Positions 6,476 to 13,285 of a DNA stretch of 21,511 nt are shown one piece after another. Made by a program: the position numbers and the translations under genes. Source of the stretch: a virus. The notes beneath the pieces were generated by a model. That model saw only the letters and a program-made list of their open reading frames with translations, had not been told where the DNA came from and did no database searches. How positions within the stretch are numbered: the stretch's first letter is position 1; every line of letters starts with the position of its first letter. The stretch is taken from IMG/VR virus record IMGVR_UViG_3300042923_001009, positions 1-21,511 of that record; one strand, written 5' to 3'.

Positions 6476-7287
6476 CACTCGCTCCTCTTCGGTCGTCCAG
6501 TGTTCATCCGGCCCTGCATCCGCTCCCGGCACGCGACGAGCTCGGCGCGACGGAACAACCTCGTGCGCACACCCGCGATGTACACCTCACCCACCGGGGT
6601 CACGTCGCCGTCCTTGATCCACCGGCGCAGCGTCGACGCGGACCCGGCGAGGCCCTCGGCGTCGTCGCGGCCGACGATCGGGTTCAGCCACTCCGCAACC
6701 GGCTCGACGATCTCGAGGCGCTCGTCGTCGTCCTCCCACGGCTGCGGGTTCCGGTCGGCGCGTTCCACACCCCACCGGTCCACCGCGTCCTGCAGCGACC
6801 ATGCGTGGCGGAGACCGTCGACCTCCGGGTGACGGTTCAGGATCAGCGCCGACAGATAGGTGACCGTATCGAGATCGTTCGTGTGCTCCGCGAGATCCAC
6901 GTACGCCCACTCGACGGCCTGCTCCACAGCACCGATCGCGTCCAACAGGTCCGCTGACACCGGCGCCGCCGGCTCCACACTCGACGCCGCCACACGCACC
7001 TGATCCAGTGGTGTCGCCTTCGACGGATCCGCGATCGCCCGCAACCGCCCCAGCAGATCCCGGGCATCCGACAGCAGGCCACGCATCCGGCCGAAGCACC
7101 GGTCACAGATCAGCGACCCATCACGGCACTCACGCGGAGCACATCCCCTGCACCTCGGGTCGTACGCGACCCCCGGCACGCCGGCCGCGCGCGCCTGGTC
7201 GAACGCCTCCTGCATGCCGTAGTCAGCGCATGTCGCATAGTGCACACCACGCACGGTGCAGCCTCGAACGCATACCCGCTCGCTCAT
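6475..7287 (-). CDS. Early protein with zinc cluster and MerR-like helix-turn-helix
   Basis: 270 residues. The N-terminal 70 residues carry many cysteines (CVRGCTVRG, YATCADYG, CRGCAPRECRDG, LICDRCFGRM), consistent with zinc binding. A helical middle section follows. The C-terminus (about residues 215-260) reads SASTLRRWIKDGDVTPVGEV then RTRLFRRAELVACRERM, a helix-turn-helix of the helix-wing type seen in excisionase/MerR-like DNA-binding proteins. Similar zinc-plus-HTH proteins are common in actinophage early operons, where they may regulate or bind phage DNA. The ATG overlaps the upstream stop and has a GGGGGA ribosome site. Confidence 0.75.
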   Translation of the reverse strand: MSERVCVRGCTVRGVHYATCADYGMQEAFDQARAAGVPGVAYDPRCRGCAPRECRDGSLICDRCFGRMRGLLSDARDLLGRLRAIADPSKATPLDQVRVAASSVEPAAPVSADLLDAIGAVEQAVEWAYVDLAEHTNDLDTVTYLSALILNRHPEVDGLRHAWSLQDAVDRWGVERADRNPQPWEDDDERLEIVEPVAEWLNPIVGRDDAEGLAGSASTLRRWIKDGDVTPVGEVYIAGVRTRLFRRAELVACRERMQGRMNTGRPKRSE

Positions 7288-7412
7288 GCGTGTCCCCCGC
7301 TCGCACAGATGCAGTCCACCTCGAGCACATCGAGCCCGTCGTCGACGAGCGCTGTGCCGTTGCAAGCGCCGTGCTTCCCCTCGCCGCACTCGCGGCATCG
7401 CTGACCCGTCAT
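7284..7412 (-). CDS. Small zinc-knuckle protein
   Basis: 42 residues, MTGQRCRECGEGKHGACNGT, ending DCICASGGHA. CxxC (6-9), HxxC (14-17) and CxC near the end form a compact metal knuckle. GAGGAGA is seven bases before the ATG, and the stop overlaps the next start (ATGA). Comparable small proteins are frequent in actinophages; function unknown. Confidence 0.6.
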   Translation of the reverse strand: MTGQRCRECGEGKHGACNGTALVDDGLDVLEVDCICASGGHA

Positions 7413-7423
7413 CGTTCGTCTCC

Positions 7424-7897
7424 TCAGAACGGGGTGTCGTCGCCGGCGGACGGATCCCACGGGGCACTGTCGCCAGGTTCCGCGGTCGCCCACTGCTCGG
7501 ACTGAGCCGCCGGCTTCGCCGCGCTCCCGTTGCCCGCTGCGCGAGTGACCTGCGCGGTCGCATAGCGGAGGCTCGGCCCGATCTCATCGACCTCGAGCTC
7601 AATCGCGGTGCGGTTCGCGCCCTCGCGGTCCTGATAGGTCCGCTGCTTCAGCCGCCCGGTCGCGACGACCCGCATGCCCTTCGACAGCGAGCCGGCCACA
7701 TGCTCCGCGAACTCCCGCCAGCACGACGCCCGCAGGAACAGCGCCTCACCGTCCTTCCACTCATTCGCCGCCCGGTCGAAGCTCCGCGGGGTGCTGGCGA
7801 TCGTGAAGTTCACCACCGGCAGCCCGTTCTGCGTGTATCGCAGCTCCGGATCCGCCGTCAGGTTCCCCACGACCGTGATGATCGTCTCGCCGTTCAT
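7424..7897 (-). CDS. ssb: Single-stranded DNA-binding protein
   Basis: 157 residues with an N-terminal OB fold (about 4-115): [70 protein letters not shown] and [18 protein letters not shown] are all standard SSB segments. A flexible Ala/Ser/Pro linker leads to the acidic tip DDTPF, the peptide through which SSB recruits replication and repair enzymes. It coats single-stranded phage DNA during replication and recombination. The start overlaps the DnaJ-like gene's stop by four bases. Confidence 0.96.
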   Translation of the reverse strand: MNGETIITVVGNLTADPELRYTQNGLPVVNFTIASTPRSFDRAANEWKDGEALFLRASCWREFAEHVAGSLSKGMRVVATGRLKQRTYQDREGANRTAIELEVDEIGPSLRYATAQVTRAAGNGSAAKPAAQSEQWATAEPGDSAPWDPSAGDDTPF

Positions 7898-8517
7898 GCG
7901 ATGGCTCCGTTCTGCTTGAGGTACTGCTCGGCGGCCGTCACTCGCTGGAAGTCCTCCGCGCGGCCGCCGAGGTCGGGATGGGTGCTTCGCTTCGCATCGC
8001 GGATGCGACCGCTCACGCGTGTCTCGTCCCGGTCGTATCCGCCGCGGTCGAGGATGAACGTCCACGCCTCGTCGACGGAGCCGAACCCGGCAGGCATCGC
8101 CGTCGCTTCGATCGCGAGGAAGCCGCGGTACTGCTCGCCGCGCCGCGTGACGCCGTAACGATCCACCTTTCGCAGCGCTTCGAGCGCCAGGGCGATCGCA
8201 CGCAGGTTGTCCTGCCACGTCAGGAACGTGTCGCACGGGTACGACAGCGGGCCGTGCTTCGAGTCGAGCGTGAGGATGATCCCGGGGTGCTCAGGCTTCG
8301 CCGTCGCGCGCGGATATCCGTCGAGGCGGAACGCCTCGGGCGCGATCGCGATCTGCATGCGCGCGTTCCGGGCACCGAGCATGGTCAGCTCGCGGCGGAG
8401 CGTGTCCATGGTCGAGCTCAGTGACGACGCGAAGTTCGATCGCGCACGGTTCCGCGTCAGCTCGCCCGGCCACTCGCCGATCGGGTCTACGGCCATGCCG
8501 TCAGGCCAATAGCTCAT
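7894..8517 (-). CDS. DnaJ-like (J-domain-type) phage protein
   Basis: 207 residues. The C-terminal 50 residues, [15 protein letters not shown] then [18 protein letters not shown], have the HPD tripeptide (180-182) and surrounding helices of a J domain. The N-terminal 150 residues carry a conserved-looking segment with [20 protein letters not shown] and a [20 protein letters not shown] helix. Proteins of this layout are annotated as DnaJ-like in actinophages. J domains stimulate Hsp70, and a role in remodelling replication complexes (as with lambda P and DnaJ) is an inference. It is coupled to ssb downstream and to a helical gene upstream. Confidence 0.8.
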   Translation of the reverse strand: MSYWPDGMAVDPIGEWPGELTRNRARSNFASSLSSTMDTLRRELTMLGARNARMQIAIAPEAFRLDGYPRATAKPEHPGIILTLDSKHGPLSYPCDTFLTWQDNLRAIALALEALRKVDRYGVTRRGEQYRGFLAIEATAMPAGFGSVDEAWTFILDRGGYDRDETRVSGRIRDAKRSTHPDLGGRAEDFQRVTAAEQYLKQNGAIA

Positions 8518-8738
8518 GCTGTCCTTCTCCCCTGAGCGATGGTGCTCATTCGTTCCACGGCCCGCGCCTGCAGCCGTGCGGTCTGTCGGTACTCGGTACG
8601 GATCAGGCGCGCCTCCTCCACCGTGTTCACCAGGAACCCGGCGTTGCGGAGGTCGTAGATCGCCTTCCTCTCGGCGTTGTCGAGGCGGTCGAGGATCCCG
8701 TCGAGGTTCGCCATCCGGACCCGCTCAGAACGGTTCAT
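8514..8738 (-). CDS. Small helical protein of unknown function
   Basis: 74 residues, MNRSERVRMANLDGILDRLD, followed by NAERKAIYDLRNAGFLVNTV and a long basic helix to the end (TEYRQTARLQARAVERMSTI). The start at 8738 has CAGGGGAC before it but overlaps the upstream gene by 14 bases; an ATG at 8714 would avoid the overlap but lacks a ribosome site. Probably all-helical, with a basic face. No family recognised. Confidence 0.6.
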   Translation of the reverse strand: MNRSERVRMANLDGILDRLDNAERKAIYDLRNAGFLVNTVEEARLIRTEYRQTARLQARAVERMSTIAQGRRTA

Positions 8739-9405
8739 CGTCGTCCCCTGCCTGCTCGTGATAGCTCGCGAGCTTCTCCTCGTAGACCCGGCGTGCGAGC
8801 CACTCGTCCCTGAGCAGGCGGGCATCCCGGCAGGGTCCGCATTTCTTCCGGCCAGCACCGTGAGGCATGTGGTCGTCGCAGAACATCGGCGGGGCATCCA
8901 ACAGCAGCGGACGCTCGGGCGCTGCCTCGGGCTCGGCGCGGTCCTCGCGCACCGCATCCCAGGCGCTCGCCCTCGCGGCGTCCTCCGCCCGCACCTGCGC
9001 TCGCGCCCGCTCCCGCGCCCACTCGCGCCCGCCCGCGCTCCCCCGCCCCACAGCCACGGACGTCCATGGAGAACCCGGCGGCGGGTCCGGGGTCACGATC
9101 CGTGTGCCCCGCAGGTCCACCCGCAGCGGGTGCAGCAACAGCAGCCACTCGCACTCCTCCGCCTGATACGTGGTCAGGAAGTCGGCGTCCATCAGCATCA
9201 GCAGATGCGTCTCGATCTCCCCCACCGTCGACGACAGCGGCCGCCGCGGGTGCATGCGCTCCGCGATCCACTCCGGATCTGCCAGTCCCCGCCCGAGCGG
9301 GTCGAGGTTCAGCCACAGCCACATCGCCGTCGGCTTCGCGACGTCCGGCACCGGATCGAGATGATCCAGGTCGGCGGCGCTGATCATTCGTTGCTTCGTT
9401 GACAC
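8725..9405 (-). CDS. Replication-initiator-like protein with winged-helix N-terminus and SSB-like tail
   Basis: 226 residues from a GTG. The N-terminal 100 residues (AMWLWLNLDPLGRG, LADPEWIAERMHP, EIETHLLMLMDADFLTTY) follow the winged-helix pattern found at the start of many phage replication proteins. An Arg/Ala/Glu-rich linker (about 115-165) follows. Near the C-terminus is a zinc-like motif (MFCDDHMPHGAGRKKCGPC), and the last residues are GDDDEPF, closely resembling the acidic tip of SSB. Its place beside ssb and a DnaJ-like gene supports a replication role. An ATG six codons in is possible. The gene lies almost entirely inside another open frame from the upstream gene. Confidence 0.7.
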   Translation of the reverse strand: MSTKQRMISAADLDHLDPVPDVAKPTAMWLWLNLDPLGRGLADPEWIAERMHPRRPLSSTVGEIETHLLMLMDADFLTTYQAEECEWLLLLHPLRVDLRGTRIVTPDPPPGSPWTSVAVGRGSAGGREWARERARAQVRAEDAARASAWDAVREDRAEPEAAPERPLLLDAPPMFCDDHMPHGAGRKKCGPCRDARLLRDEWLARRVYEEKLASYHEQAGDDDEPF

Positions 9406-9745
9406 CTCGGTCGTTACCTCTCGCGAAGCCCTTGATGCACAGCTCTAGGGCGAGTTCCAGATCGTGCTCAGCGACGGTGAAGCACTCCGTGTAGCCCTTG
9501 CCACCCGGGCCCAGGACAGCCTCGGCGTCCTCCCACGACGCGAACGCCTGCGGCAGCCACCGGCGCAGCACCCGCAGCGCCTCGCGCTCCCACGAGGCAT
9601 CCGTGCCCCGCTGGCACACGATCACCCGGGCGCCGGCATCCATGAGACGCGCGACCCGCGACCACTTCCATGCGCGGCCGACCTTCAGCACGCCCTCGGC
9701 AGGCCAGTAGACGACATACGTCATCGCGAACGTCGGCATGCTCAT
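8735..9745 (-). CDS. GIY-YIG/T5orf172-like protein whose frame runs on through the next gene
   Basis: The first ~110 codons look genuine: AMTYVVYWPAEGVLKVGRAW, RVARLMDAGARVIVCQRGTD, ASWEREALRVLRRWLPQAF and GPGGKGYTECFTV, which fits the T5orf172/GIY-YIG-like nuclease fold (YVVY, LKVGRA, then a late acidic/aromatic motif). After about residue 112 no stop occurs, and the frame stays open for some 225 more codons entirely over the downstream gene; that part is low-complexity Gly/Ala/Arg and looks like shadow sequence. A single-base shift would end the gene at a TAG near 9448 or a TAA near 9418. So the natural product may end near 9420, with a lost stop or an indel here. Start codons at residues 3 and 8 are alternatives. 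Confidence 0.55.
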   Translation of the reverse strand: MSMPTFAMTYVVYWPAEGVLKVGRAWKWSRVARLMDAGARVIVCQRGTDASWEREALRVLRRWLPQAFASWEDAEAVLGPGGKGYTECFTVAEHDLELALELCIKGFARGNDRGVNEATNDQRRRPGSSRSGAGRREADGDVAVAEPRPARAGTGRSGVDRGAHAPAAAAVVDGGGDRDASADADGRRLPDHVSGGGVRVAAVAAPAAGGPAGHTDRDPGPAAGFSMDVRGCGAGERGRARVGAGAGASAGAGGGRREGERLGCGARGPRRARGSARASAAVGCPADVLRRPHASRCWPEEMRTLPGCPPAQGRVARTPGLRGEARELSRAGRGRR

Positions 9746-9846
9746 CGGTCGCCCCCGAACTCATCGACGAGCGCACGCGCCACCTTGTCAAGGTCGATCT
9801 CACCGTCGATGCACACCAGGTCTCCCGCCGACATCGACGCCCGCAT
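9742..9846 (-). CDS. Small acidic protein, frame and start uncertain
   Basis: 34 residues, MRASMSAGDLVCIDGEIDLD, ending KVARALVDEFGGDR; its stop overlaps the next start. The amino-acid pattern is coding-like (SAGDLVCIDGEIDLD). No good ribosome site precedes either ATG (9846 or 9834). In another frame an ATG at 9877 overlaps the previous stop (ATGA), the coupling used everywhere else, and gives MTFIDEDARPD before diverging from plausible sequence and stopping at 9800. The two pieces may be one gene split by a one-base insertion. Confidence 0.45.
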   Translation of the reverse strand: MRASMSAGDLVCIDGEIDLDKVARALVDEFGGDR

Positions 9847-9873
9847 CCGGGCGCGCGTCTTCGTCGATGAACG

Positions 9874-10149
9874 TCATCGCGCTACTCCTGCCTTCTCGTC
9901 GGCGCGCACACCAGCACGCCAGTCCAGGTGCGGCTGCGATACCTTCGAGCAGAGCCCGAACCGGTCGAGCTTCAGCGACCGCTGCCCGCACAGGGCGCAC
10001 GTCGGGAGGTGCGCTTGGTTCGCGTCGATCTCGGCGAGGGCGGCCGTGACGCGTGCGCGGGCCGCGTCGTCGTACTCCCACTCCTTCTCCGGCTCGTCCG
10101 GGACCACGATCACCTCGGCGAACTCCGCGTTCGGCATCCCGAGACGCAC
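9874..10149 (-). CDS. 3' part of a probably frameshifted early gene, CxxC-containing
   Basis: The frame gives MRLGMPNAEFAEVIVVPDEP, then helices (ARVTAALAEIDANQ) and a zinc motif (LPTCALCGQRSLKLDRFGLC). The formal start is a GTG at 10149 or an ATG at 10137, but the same frame upstream of it has no start codon and yet reads like protein (HAGKLASKAPHFTTEGEAET), back to a TGA at 10236-10234. The natural start is most likely the ATG at 10259 in a different frame (MTFAIRWREDASGFVG), coupled to the HNH stop. A -1 shift near 10215 would join the two. The product would be about 125 residues. Function unknown. Confidence 0.6.
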   Translation of the reverse strand: MRLGMPNAEFAEVIVVPDEPEKEWEYDDAARARVTAALAEIDANQAHLPTCALCGQRSLKLDRFGLCSKVSQPHLDWRAGVRADEKAGVAR

Positions 10150-10259
10150 CGTCTCCGCCTCACCCTCGGTCGTGAAGTGCGGCGCCTTCGAGGCGAGCTT
10201 CCCGGCGTGCGGCCCACGAACCCGGATGCGTCCTCACGCCAGCGGATCGCGAACGTCAT
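10110..10259 (-). pseudogene. 5' fragment of the frameshifted gene
   Basis: ATG at 10259 overlaps the upstream HNH stop (ATGA). The first 16 residues, MTFAIRWREDASGFVG, look genuine. After that this frame turns into Arg/Ser-rich shadow sequence and stops after 49 codons, while the plausible continuation lies in the -1 frame. This is a broken or recoded gene, or a sequencing indel. Confidence 0.5.
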
Positions 10260-10624
10260 GCGCTGGTCCACCCTCCGTCGTCGTCGAGATACACGGCGCC
10301 GAGGAGCGCGTGCGGGATCGCGATGTCCCGCGAGCGGTCAGAGCCGAGGCGGGACACCAGCCACCCGAGGGTGCGGGCGTGTCGGCGGTTCGCTTCGATG
10401 CGGGCGTGGCAGTCGTTGCAGAGCAGCACACCGTTCGCCGCCCGGTTCACCCACGTCGCCCGCTTCCCGGCGCCGCCGGCGCCGCGTGGGCACCGGTGAT
10501 GGATGGCCCAGTCGATGCCGCGCCGCTCACGGACGAGGCCACGGCCGCAGCACGCGCACGAGCCCTTGTCGCGCGTCCAGATCAGATCGACGACGCGGGG
10601 CGGGAACCCGACCGGGGCGCTCAT
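10256..10624 (-). CDS. HNH endonuclease, early operon
   Basis: 122 residues: CACC (23-26) zinc cysteines, GIDWAIHHRCPRGAGG (36-51) with the catalytic His pair, VNRAANGVLLCNDCHARIEA (59-78) holding the Asn and second cysteine pair plus His, then a C-terminal extension (TLGWLVSRLG, HALLGAVYLDDDGGW). This is the compact HNH type common in actinophages, with IHHR near the front and LCNDCH at the end of the domain. It sits directly after the DNA methyltransferase and overlaps it by four bases. It could be a free-standing nuclease, a Holliday-junction-type enzyme or a restriction partner; the sequence does not decide. Confidence 0.85.
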   Translation of the reverse strand: MSAPVGFPPRVVDLIWTRDKGSCACCGRGLVRERRGIDWAIHHRCPRGAGGAGKRATWVNRAANGVLLCNDCHARIEANRRHARTLGWLVSRLGSDRSRDIAIPHALLGAVYLDDDGGWTSA

Positions 10625-11532
10625 GACATTTCCAGCGCGTCGGTGAGTTTCGGCGCCGCGATCTCGCGCTCGAGCTCAGTGAGGTAACTGCACCCGGTCG
10701 ACCAGTACGAGGGCTTGAGTTCGATGCCGAGCGCCTCGCGGCCCCACTTCACGGCCACGTACAGCTCCGACCCGACGCCGCCGAACGCGGAGAACACCCG
10801 CTCGCCCGGGTTCGTCCACAGGCGCACGCACCGCTCGATGAAGTCGAGCTGCAGCGGGGTCAGGTGGCGTTCGTCGTCGGCCTCGCGCGCGATCTTCGCG
10901 TTGAGGGTGTTCGACTCGCGGATGCCGTACCAGATCGGCCGTGCCCACTCGATCCACTCTTCGTTGGTGACGTCGGTCTTGACCGGTGCGGGACGTTCGC
11001 CCGGCTTCTTGAAGACCAGGAGGTAGTCCGGCAGTGCGGGCGACACCTTCGCTGAGTCGCGGTTCTTCGTCACGAACATCAGGTGATGCGCCTTCGTGCG
11101 GATCGCCTGCGCCTGCGGATCCTTGTCGACGGTCACGCGCGCCTCGAGCTCCCAGCCCTCGGCCTCGTAGGCGCGGACGACCTCGCCGGAGAAGTCGAAG
11201 ATGCCCGTCCGGTCGTGGCGACCCTTGAGATACGGCACGTCGGCGACGTGCACGCAGGCGTGTCCGCCGGGCACGGTGATACGGAGGTTCTCGCGGATGA
11301 TGTACGCGAACTGGCCGAGGAAGTCCTCGATCGACGTCGCGTTCCCCATGTCGCGCAGCAGCGCCGAGTAGGTGTAGAGCGCCCCGCCTTCGGGTGTCGC
11401 GAACGGCGGCGAGTACACCGACAGGTGCACGCTGTCGGTCGGGATCTCGACCATGCGCTCGGCGCTGTCGCCGAGCCAGAACTCCCACAGCTCCCCGCGC
11501 GCCTCGTCTGTCACATAGGCGTCCTCGTTCAT
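10621..11532 (-). CDS. DNA methyltransferase, amino-group (N4-cytosine or N6-adenine) type
   Basis: 303 residues. Catalytic motif IV is SPPF (41-44, in VYSPPFATP), and the AdoMet-binding motif I FSAFGGVGSE (247-256) with motif II GIELKP (269-274) lies at the C-terminus. This is the beta-type order. SPPF is more often N4-cytosine, but N6-adenine cannot be excluded. A target-recognition region lies between. It would methylate phage DNA, possibly to escape host restriction or to mark replication. It overlaps the helicase stop upstream and the HNH start downstream by four bases each, so helicase-methylase-HNH form a tight set. Confidence 0.88.
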   Translation of the reverse strand: MNEDAYVTDEARGELWEFWLGDSAERMVEIPTDSVHLSVYSPPFATPEGGALYTYSALLRDMGNATSIEDFLGQFAYIIRENLRITVPGGHACVHVADVPYLKGRHDRTGIFDFSGEVVRAYEAEGWELEARVTVDKDPQAQAIRTKAHHLMFVTKNRDSAKVSPALPDYLLVFKKPGERPAPVKTDVTNEEWIEWARPIWYGIRESNTLNAKIAREADDERHLTPLQLDFIERCVRLWTNPGERVFSAFGGVGSELYVAVKWGREALGIELKPSYWSTGCSYLTELEREIAAPKLTDALEMS

Positions 11533-12821
11533 GCGGCCCTCCTGGCGTTGCGGGCGACCAGTCCGTCGATGACGCGGTTCGCCTGTGATTCCTTGCGTGC
11601 GACGTTCTCCGCGATCTGCGCCTCGACGGCGGAGAGCACGATGTGAGCGTCGACGACGCGGGTCTGCCCGTACCGGTACTCGCGACGGATGCCCTGGTAG
11701 TACTGCTCGTACGAGTCGTTCATGCCGACGAAGGCCATGCGCGCGGAGTGCTGGTAGTTCATGCCGAGCCCGGCGATCTTCGGCTTCGTGATGAGCACCG
11801 GGAAGTCGCCGTGCGCGAACCCGAGCAGTCGGTCGGCCTTCTCGTCGGGCGTCATCGACCCGTGGACGTTCACTGCGCCCGGCAGGATCAGCTCGAGCGC
11901 GGCGGCCTCGTCGTTCAGACCGCACCAGAGCAGCCACGGTTCATCGGGCTCGGCGTAGACGAGCTCGGCAGTGCGCTTGATGCGCGCGGCGAGCGTCTCG
12001 CGGCGGACCTTCGATCGACCCTGCACGCCGCCGATGGTCATCGCGAACAGCTCGCCGTCGCCCGGCTCGATCTCGACGTCGACCAGCTGCGGGATGATGT
12101 TCAGCCCCGGCAGGTCGTACCCCTCGTCGGAGTATCCGAGGTCGGACGGGCGTCGGATCGCGATCGCCCACGTGCTCATCCAGTCGAGCATCGGGTCGAC
12201 GGCGTGCCCCTTGAGTCGCCATCCGTCCTGGTCGTGCACGAAGTACGCCGCGAGCATGTTCGTCCGCGTCATGTGCCCGAGGAACTCGGCCTGATTGGTG
12301 AGCTCCTCCGGGTCGTTCGGCGCCGGCGTCGCGGTCCATGTCGACCGGTAGCGGACGTCGCGGAAGTGCTGGATCAGCTTCGTGCGGGTCTTGCCGTCTG
12401 ACTGCTTCAGGATGGACGCCTCGTCGAGCGCGACGGCACCGAGCTTCGCCGGGTCGAAGCGATCGACCATTTCGTAGTTGGTGACGTAGACGCCGGGGCC
12501 GGTGATCTCGTCTCCGCTGCGCACGTAGCGCGCATCGGAGTCGATCAGCGCGGCCTCTTCGGGCGTCTGGCGGGCGACGCCGAGCGGTGCGACGACGAGC
12601 GAGACATCGGCCATGACGCGACACCACTCGAGCTGCATCCGCGTTTTGCCGAGGCCAGTGTCTGCCCATACGGCCGGGCGGCCGACGCGAGCGGCCCACG
12701 TCGTGACGTCGCGCTGGAACGGCTTGAGCGAAGTGTGCAGGTCGCCGGGCGGCACGACGGCGCCGCTATCCTCCGTGCGTCCGCGCCGGCGCGCGAGGAA
12801 CTCCGCATACGGGATCGTCAT
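11529..12821 (-). CDS. Superfamily 2 (SNF2/DEAD-like) helicase
   Basis: 430 residues. Motif I ADTGLGKT (53-60), motif II DEAS (133-136), motif III TATPAPND (163-170), motif V ITKPKIAGLGMNYQ (344-357) and motif VI QGIRREYRYGQ (376-386) are all visible. The N-terminal LKPFQRDVTTW (32-42) is a Q-motif-like SNF2 feature. The enzyme should be a DNA translocase or helicase acting in phage replication or recombination. This compact SNF2-like form is common in siphophages. The upstream gene stop and the methyltransferase start overlap its ends, so it is translated as part of the early operon. Confidence 0.92.
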   Translation of the reverse strand: MTIPYAEFLARRRGRTEDSGAVVPPGDLHTSLKPFQRDVTTWAARVGRPAVWADTGLGKTRMQLEWCRVMADVSLVVAPLGVARQTPEEAALIDSDARYVRSGDEITGPGVYVTNYEMVDRFDPAKLGAVALDEASILKQSDGKTRTKLIQHFRDVRYRSTWTATPAPNDPEELTNQAEFLGHMTRTNMLAAYFVHDQDGWRLKGHAVDPMLDWMSTWAIAIRRPSDLGYSDEGYDLPGLNIIPQLVDVEIEPGDGELFAMTIGGVQGRSKVRRETLAARIKRTAELVYAEPDEPWLLWCGLNDEAAALELILPGAVNVHGSMTPDEKADRLLGFAHGDFPVLITKPKIAGLGMNYQHSARMAFVGMNDSYEQYYQGIRREYRYGQTRVVDAHIVLSAVEAQIAENVARKESQANRVIDGLVARNARRAA

Positions 12822-13285
12822 CGGTGCTCACCTCGCATGTTGGCGTTCAGCGAACGCAGGATGTCTATGTCGCGGCCGATGGCACGCTCGAAGTCGCGGG
12901 CGTACTCGAGCTGCAGCCACGCCGTGTCGCGGGCCACCTGAGCGGCCTTCGCGCGGTCGTTGATGGCGCGGGCGAGGTCGCGGCGTTCCGTCATCGACAT
13001 CCGCGGGTACAGCTGCAGGAGTTCCTCGGCGCCGAGGGCGACCGCGATCCGCAGTTCGTTCTCCGCCTCGAGCAGTGCCTGGCGGAAGCGGGCGAGCGCG
13101 GCTGGTGCGCGGCCGTTGACCTCGCGTGCCTTCAGCAGTGCGCCGGCGGCCTGCGCCGGGGTCGGGAACAGTGCGAGCAGTTCGTTCTCGTCCAGCAGCC
13201 CGAGGTTCAGTGGCACCAGGTGGGTGTCGGTGCCCGGGAACGTCTCCTCGTCTTCGATGACGCCCGTCGCGGTGTCGAGGCTCAT
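12818..13285 (-). CDS. Hypothetical helical protein between RecT-like gene and helicase
   Basis: 155 residues, starting MSLDTATGVIEDEETFPGTD. It has an acidic N-terminus, then long helices (ELLALFPTPAQAAGALLKAR, ALARFRQALLEAENELRIAV, RDLARAINDRAKAAQVARD, WLQLEYARDFERAIGRDI). A coiled-coil or helical bundle is likely. No catalytic motif or metal site is seen. Overlaps of four bases with both neighbours place it in the recombination-replication block. Similar helical proteins occur beside actinophage recombinases, but I do not know their function. Confidence 0.7.
   Translation of the reverse strand: MSLDTATGVIEDEETFPGTDTHLVPLNLGLLDENELLALFPTPAQAAGALLKAREVNGRAPAALARFRQALLEAENELRIAVALGAEELLQLYPRMSMTERRDLARAINDRAKAAQVARDTAWLQLEYARDFERAIGRDIDILRSLNANMRGEHR

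Noticed and set aside
9464-10687. Plus-strand frame of 407 codons
   Set aside because: Low-complexity Arg/Ser/Ala translation opposite several coding minus genes; no motif and no start signal.
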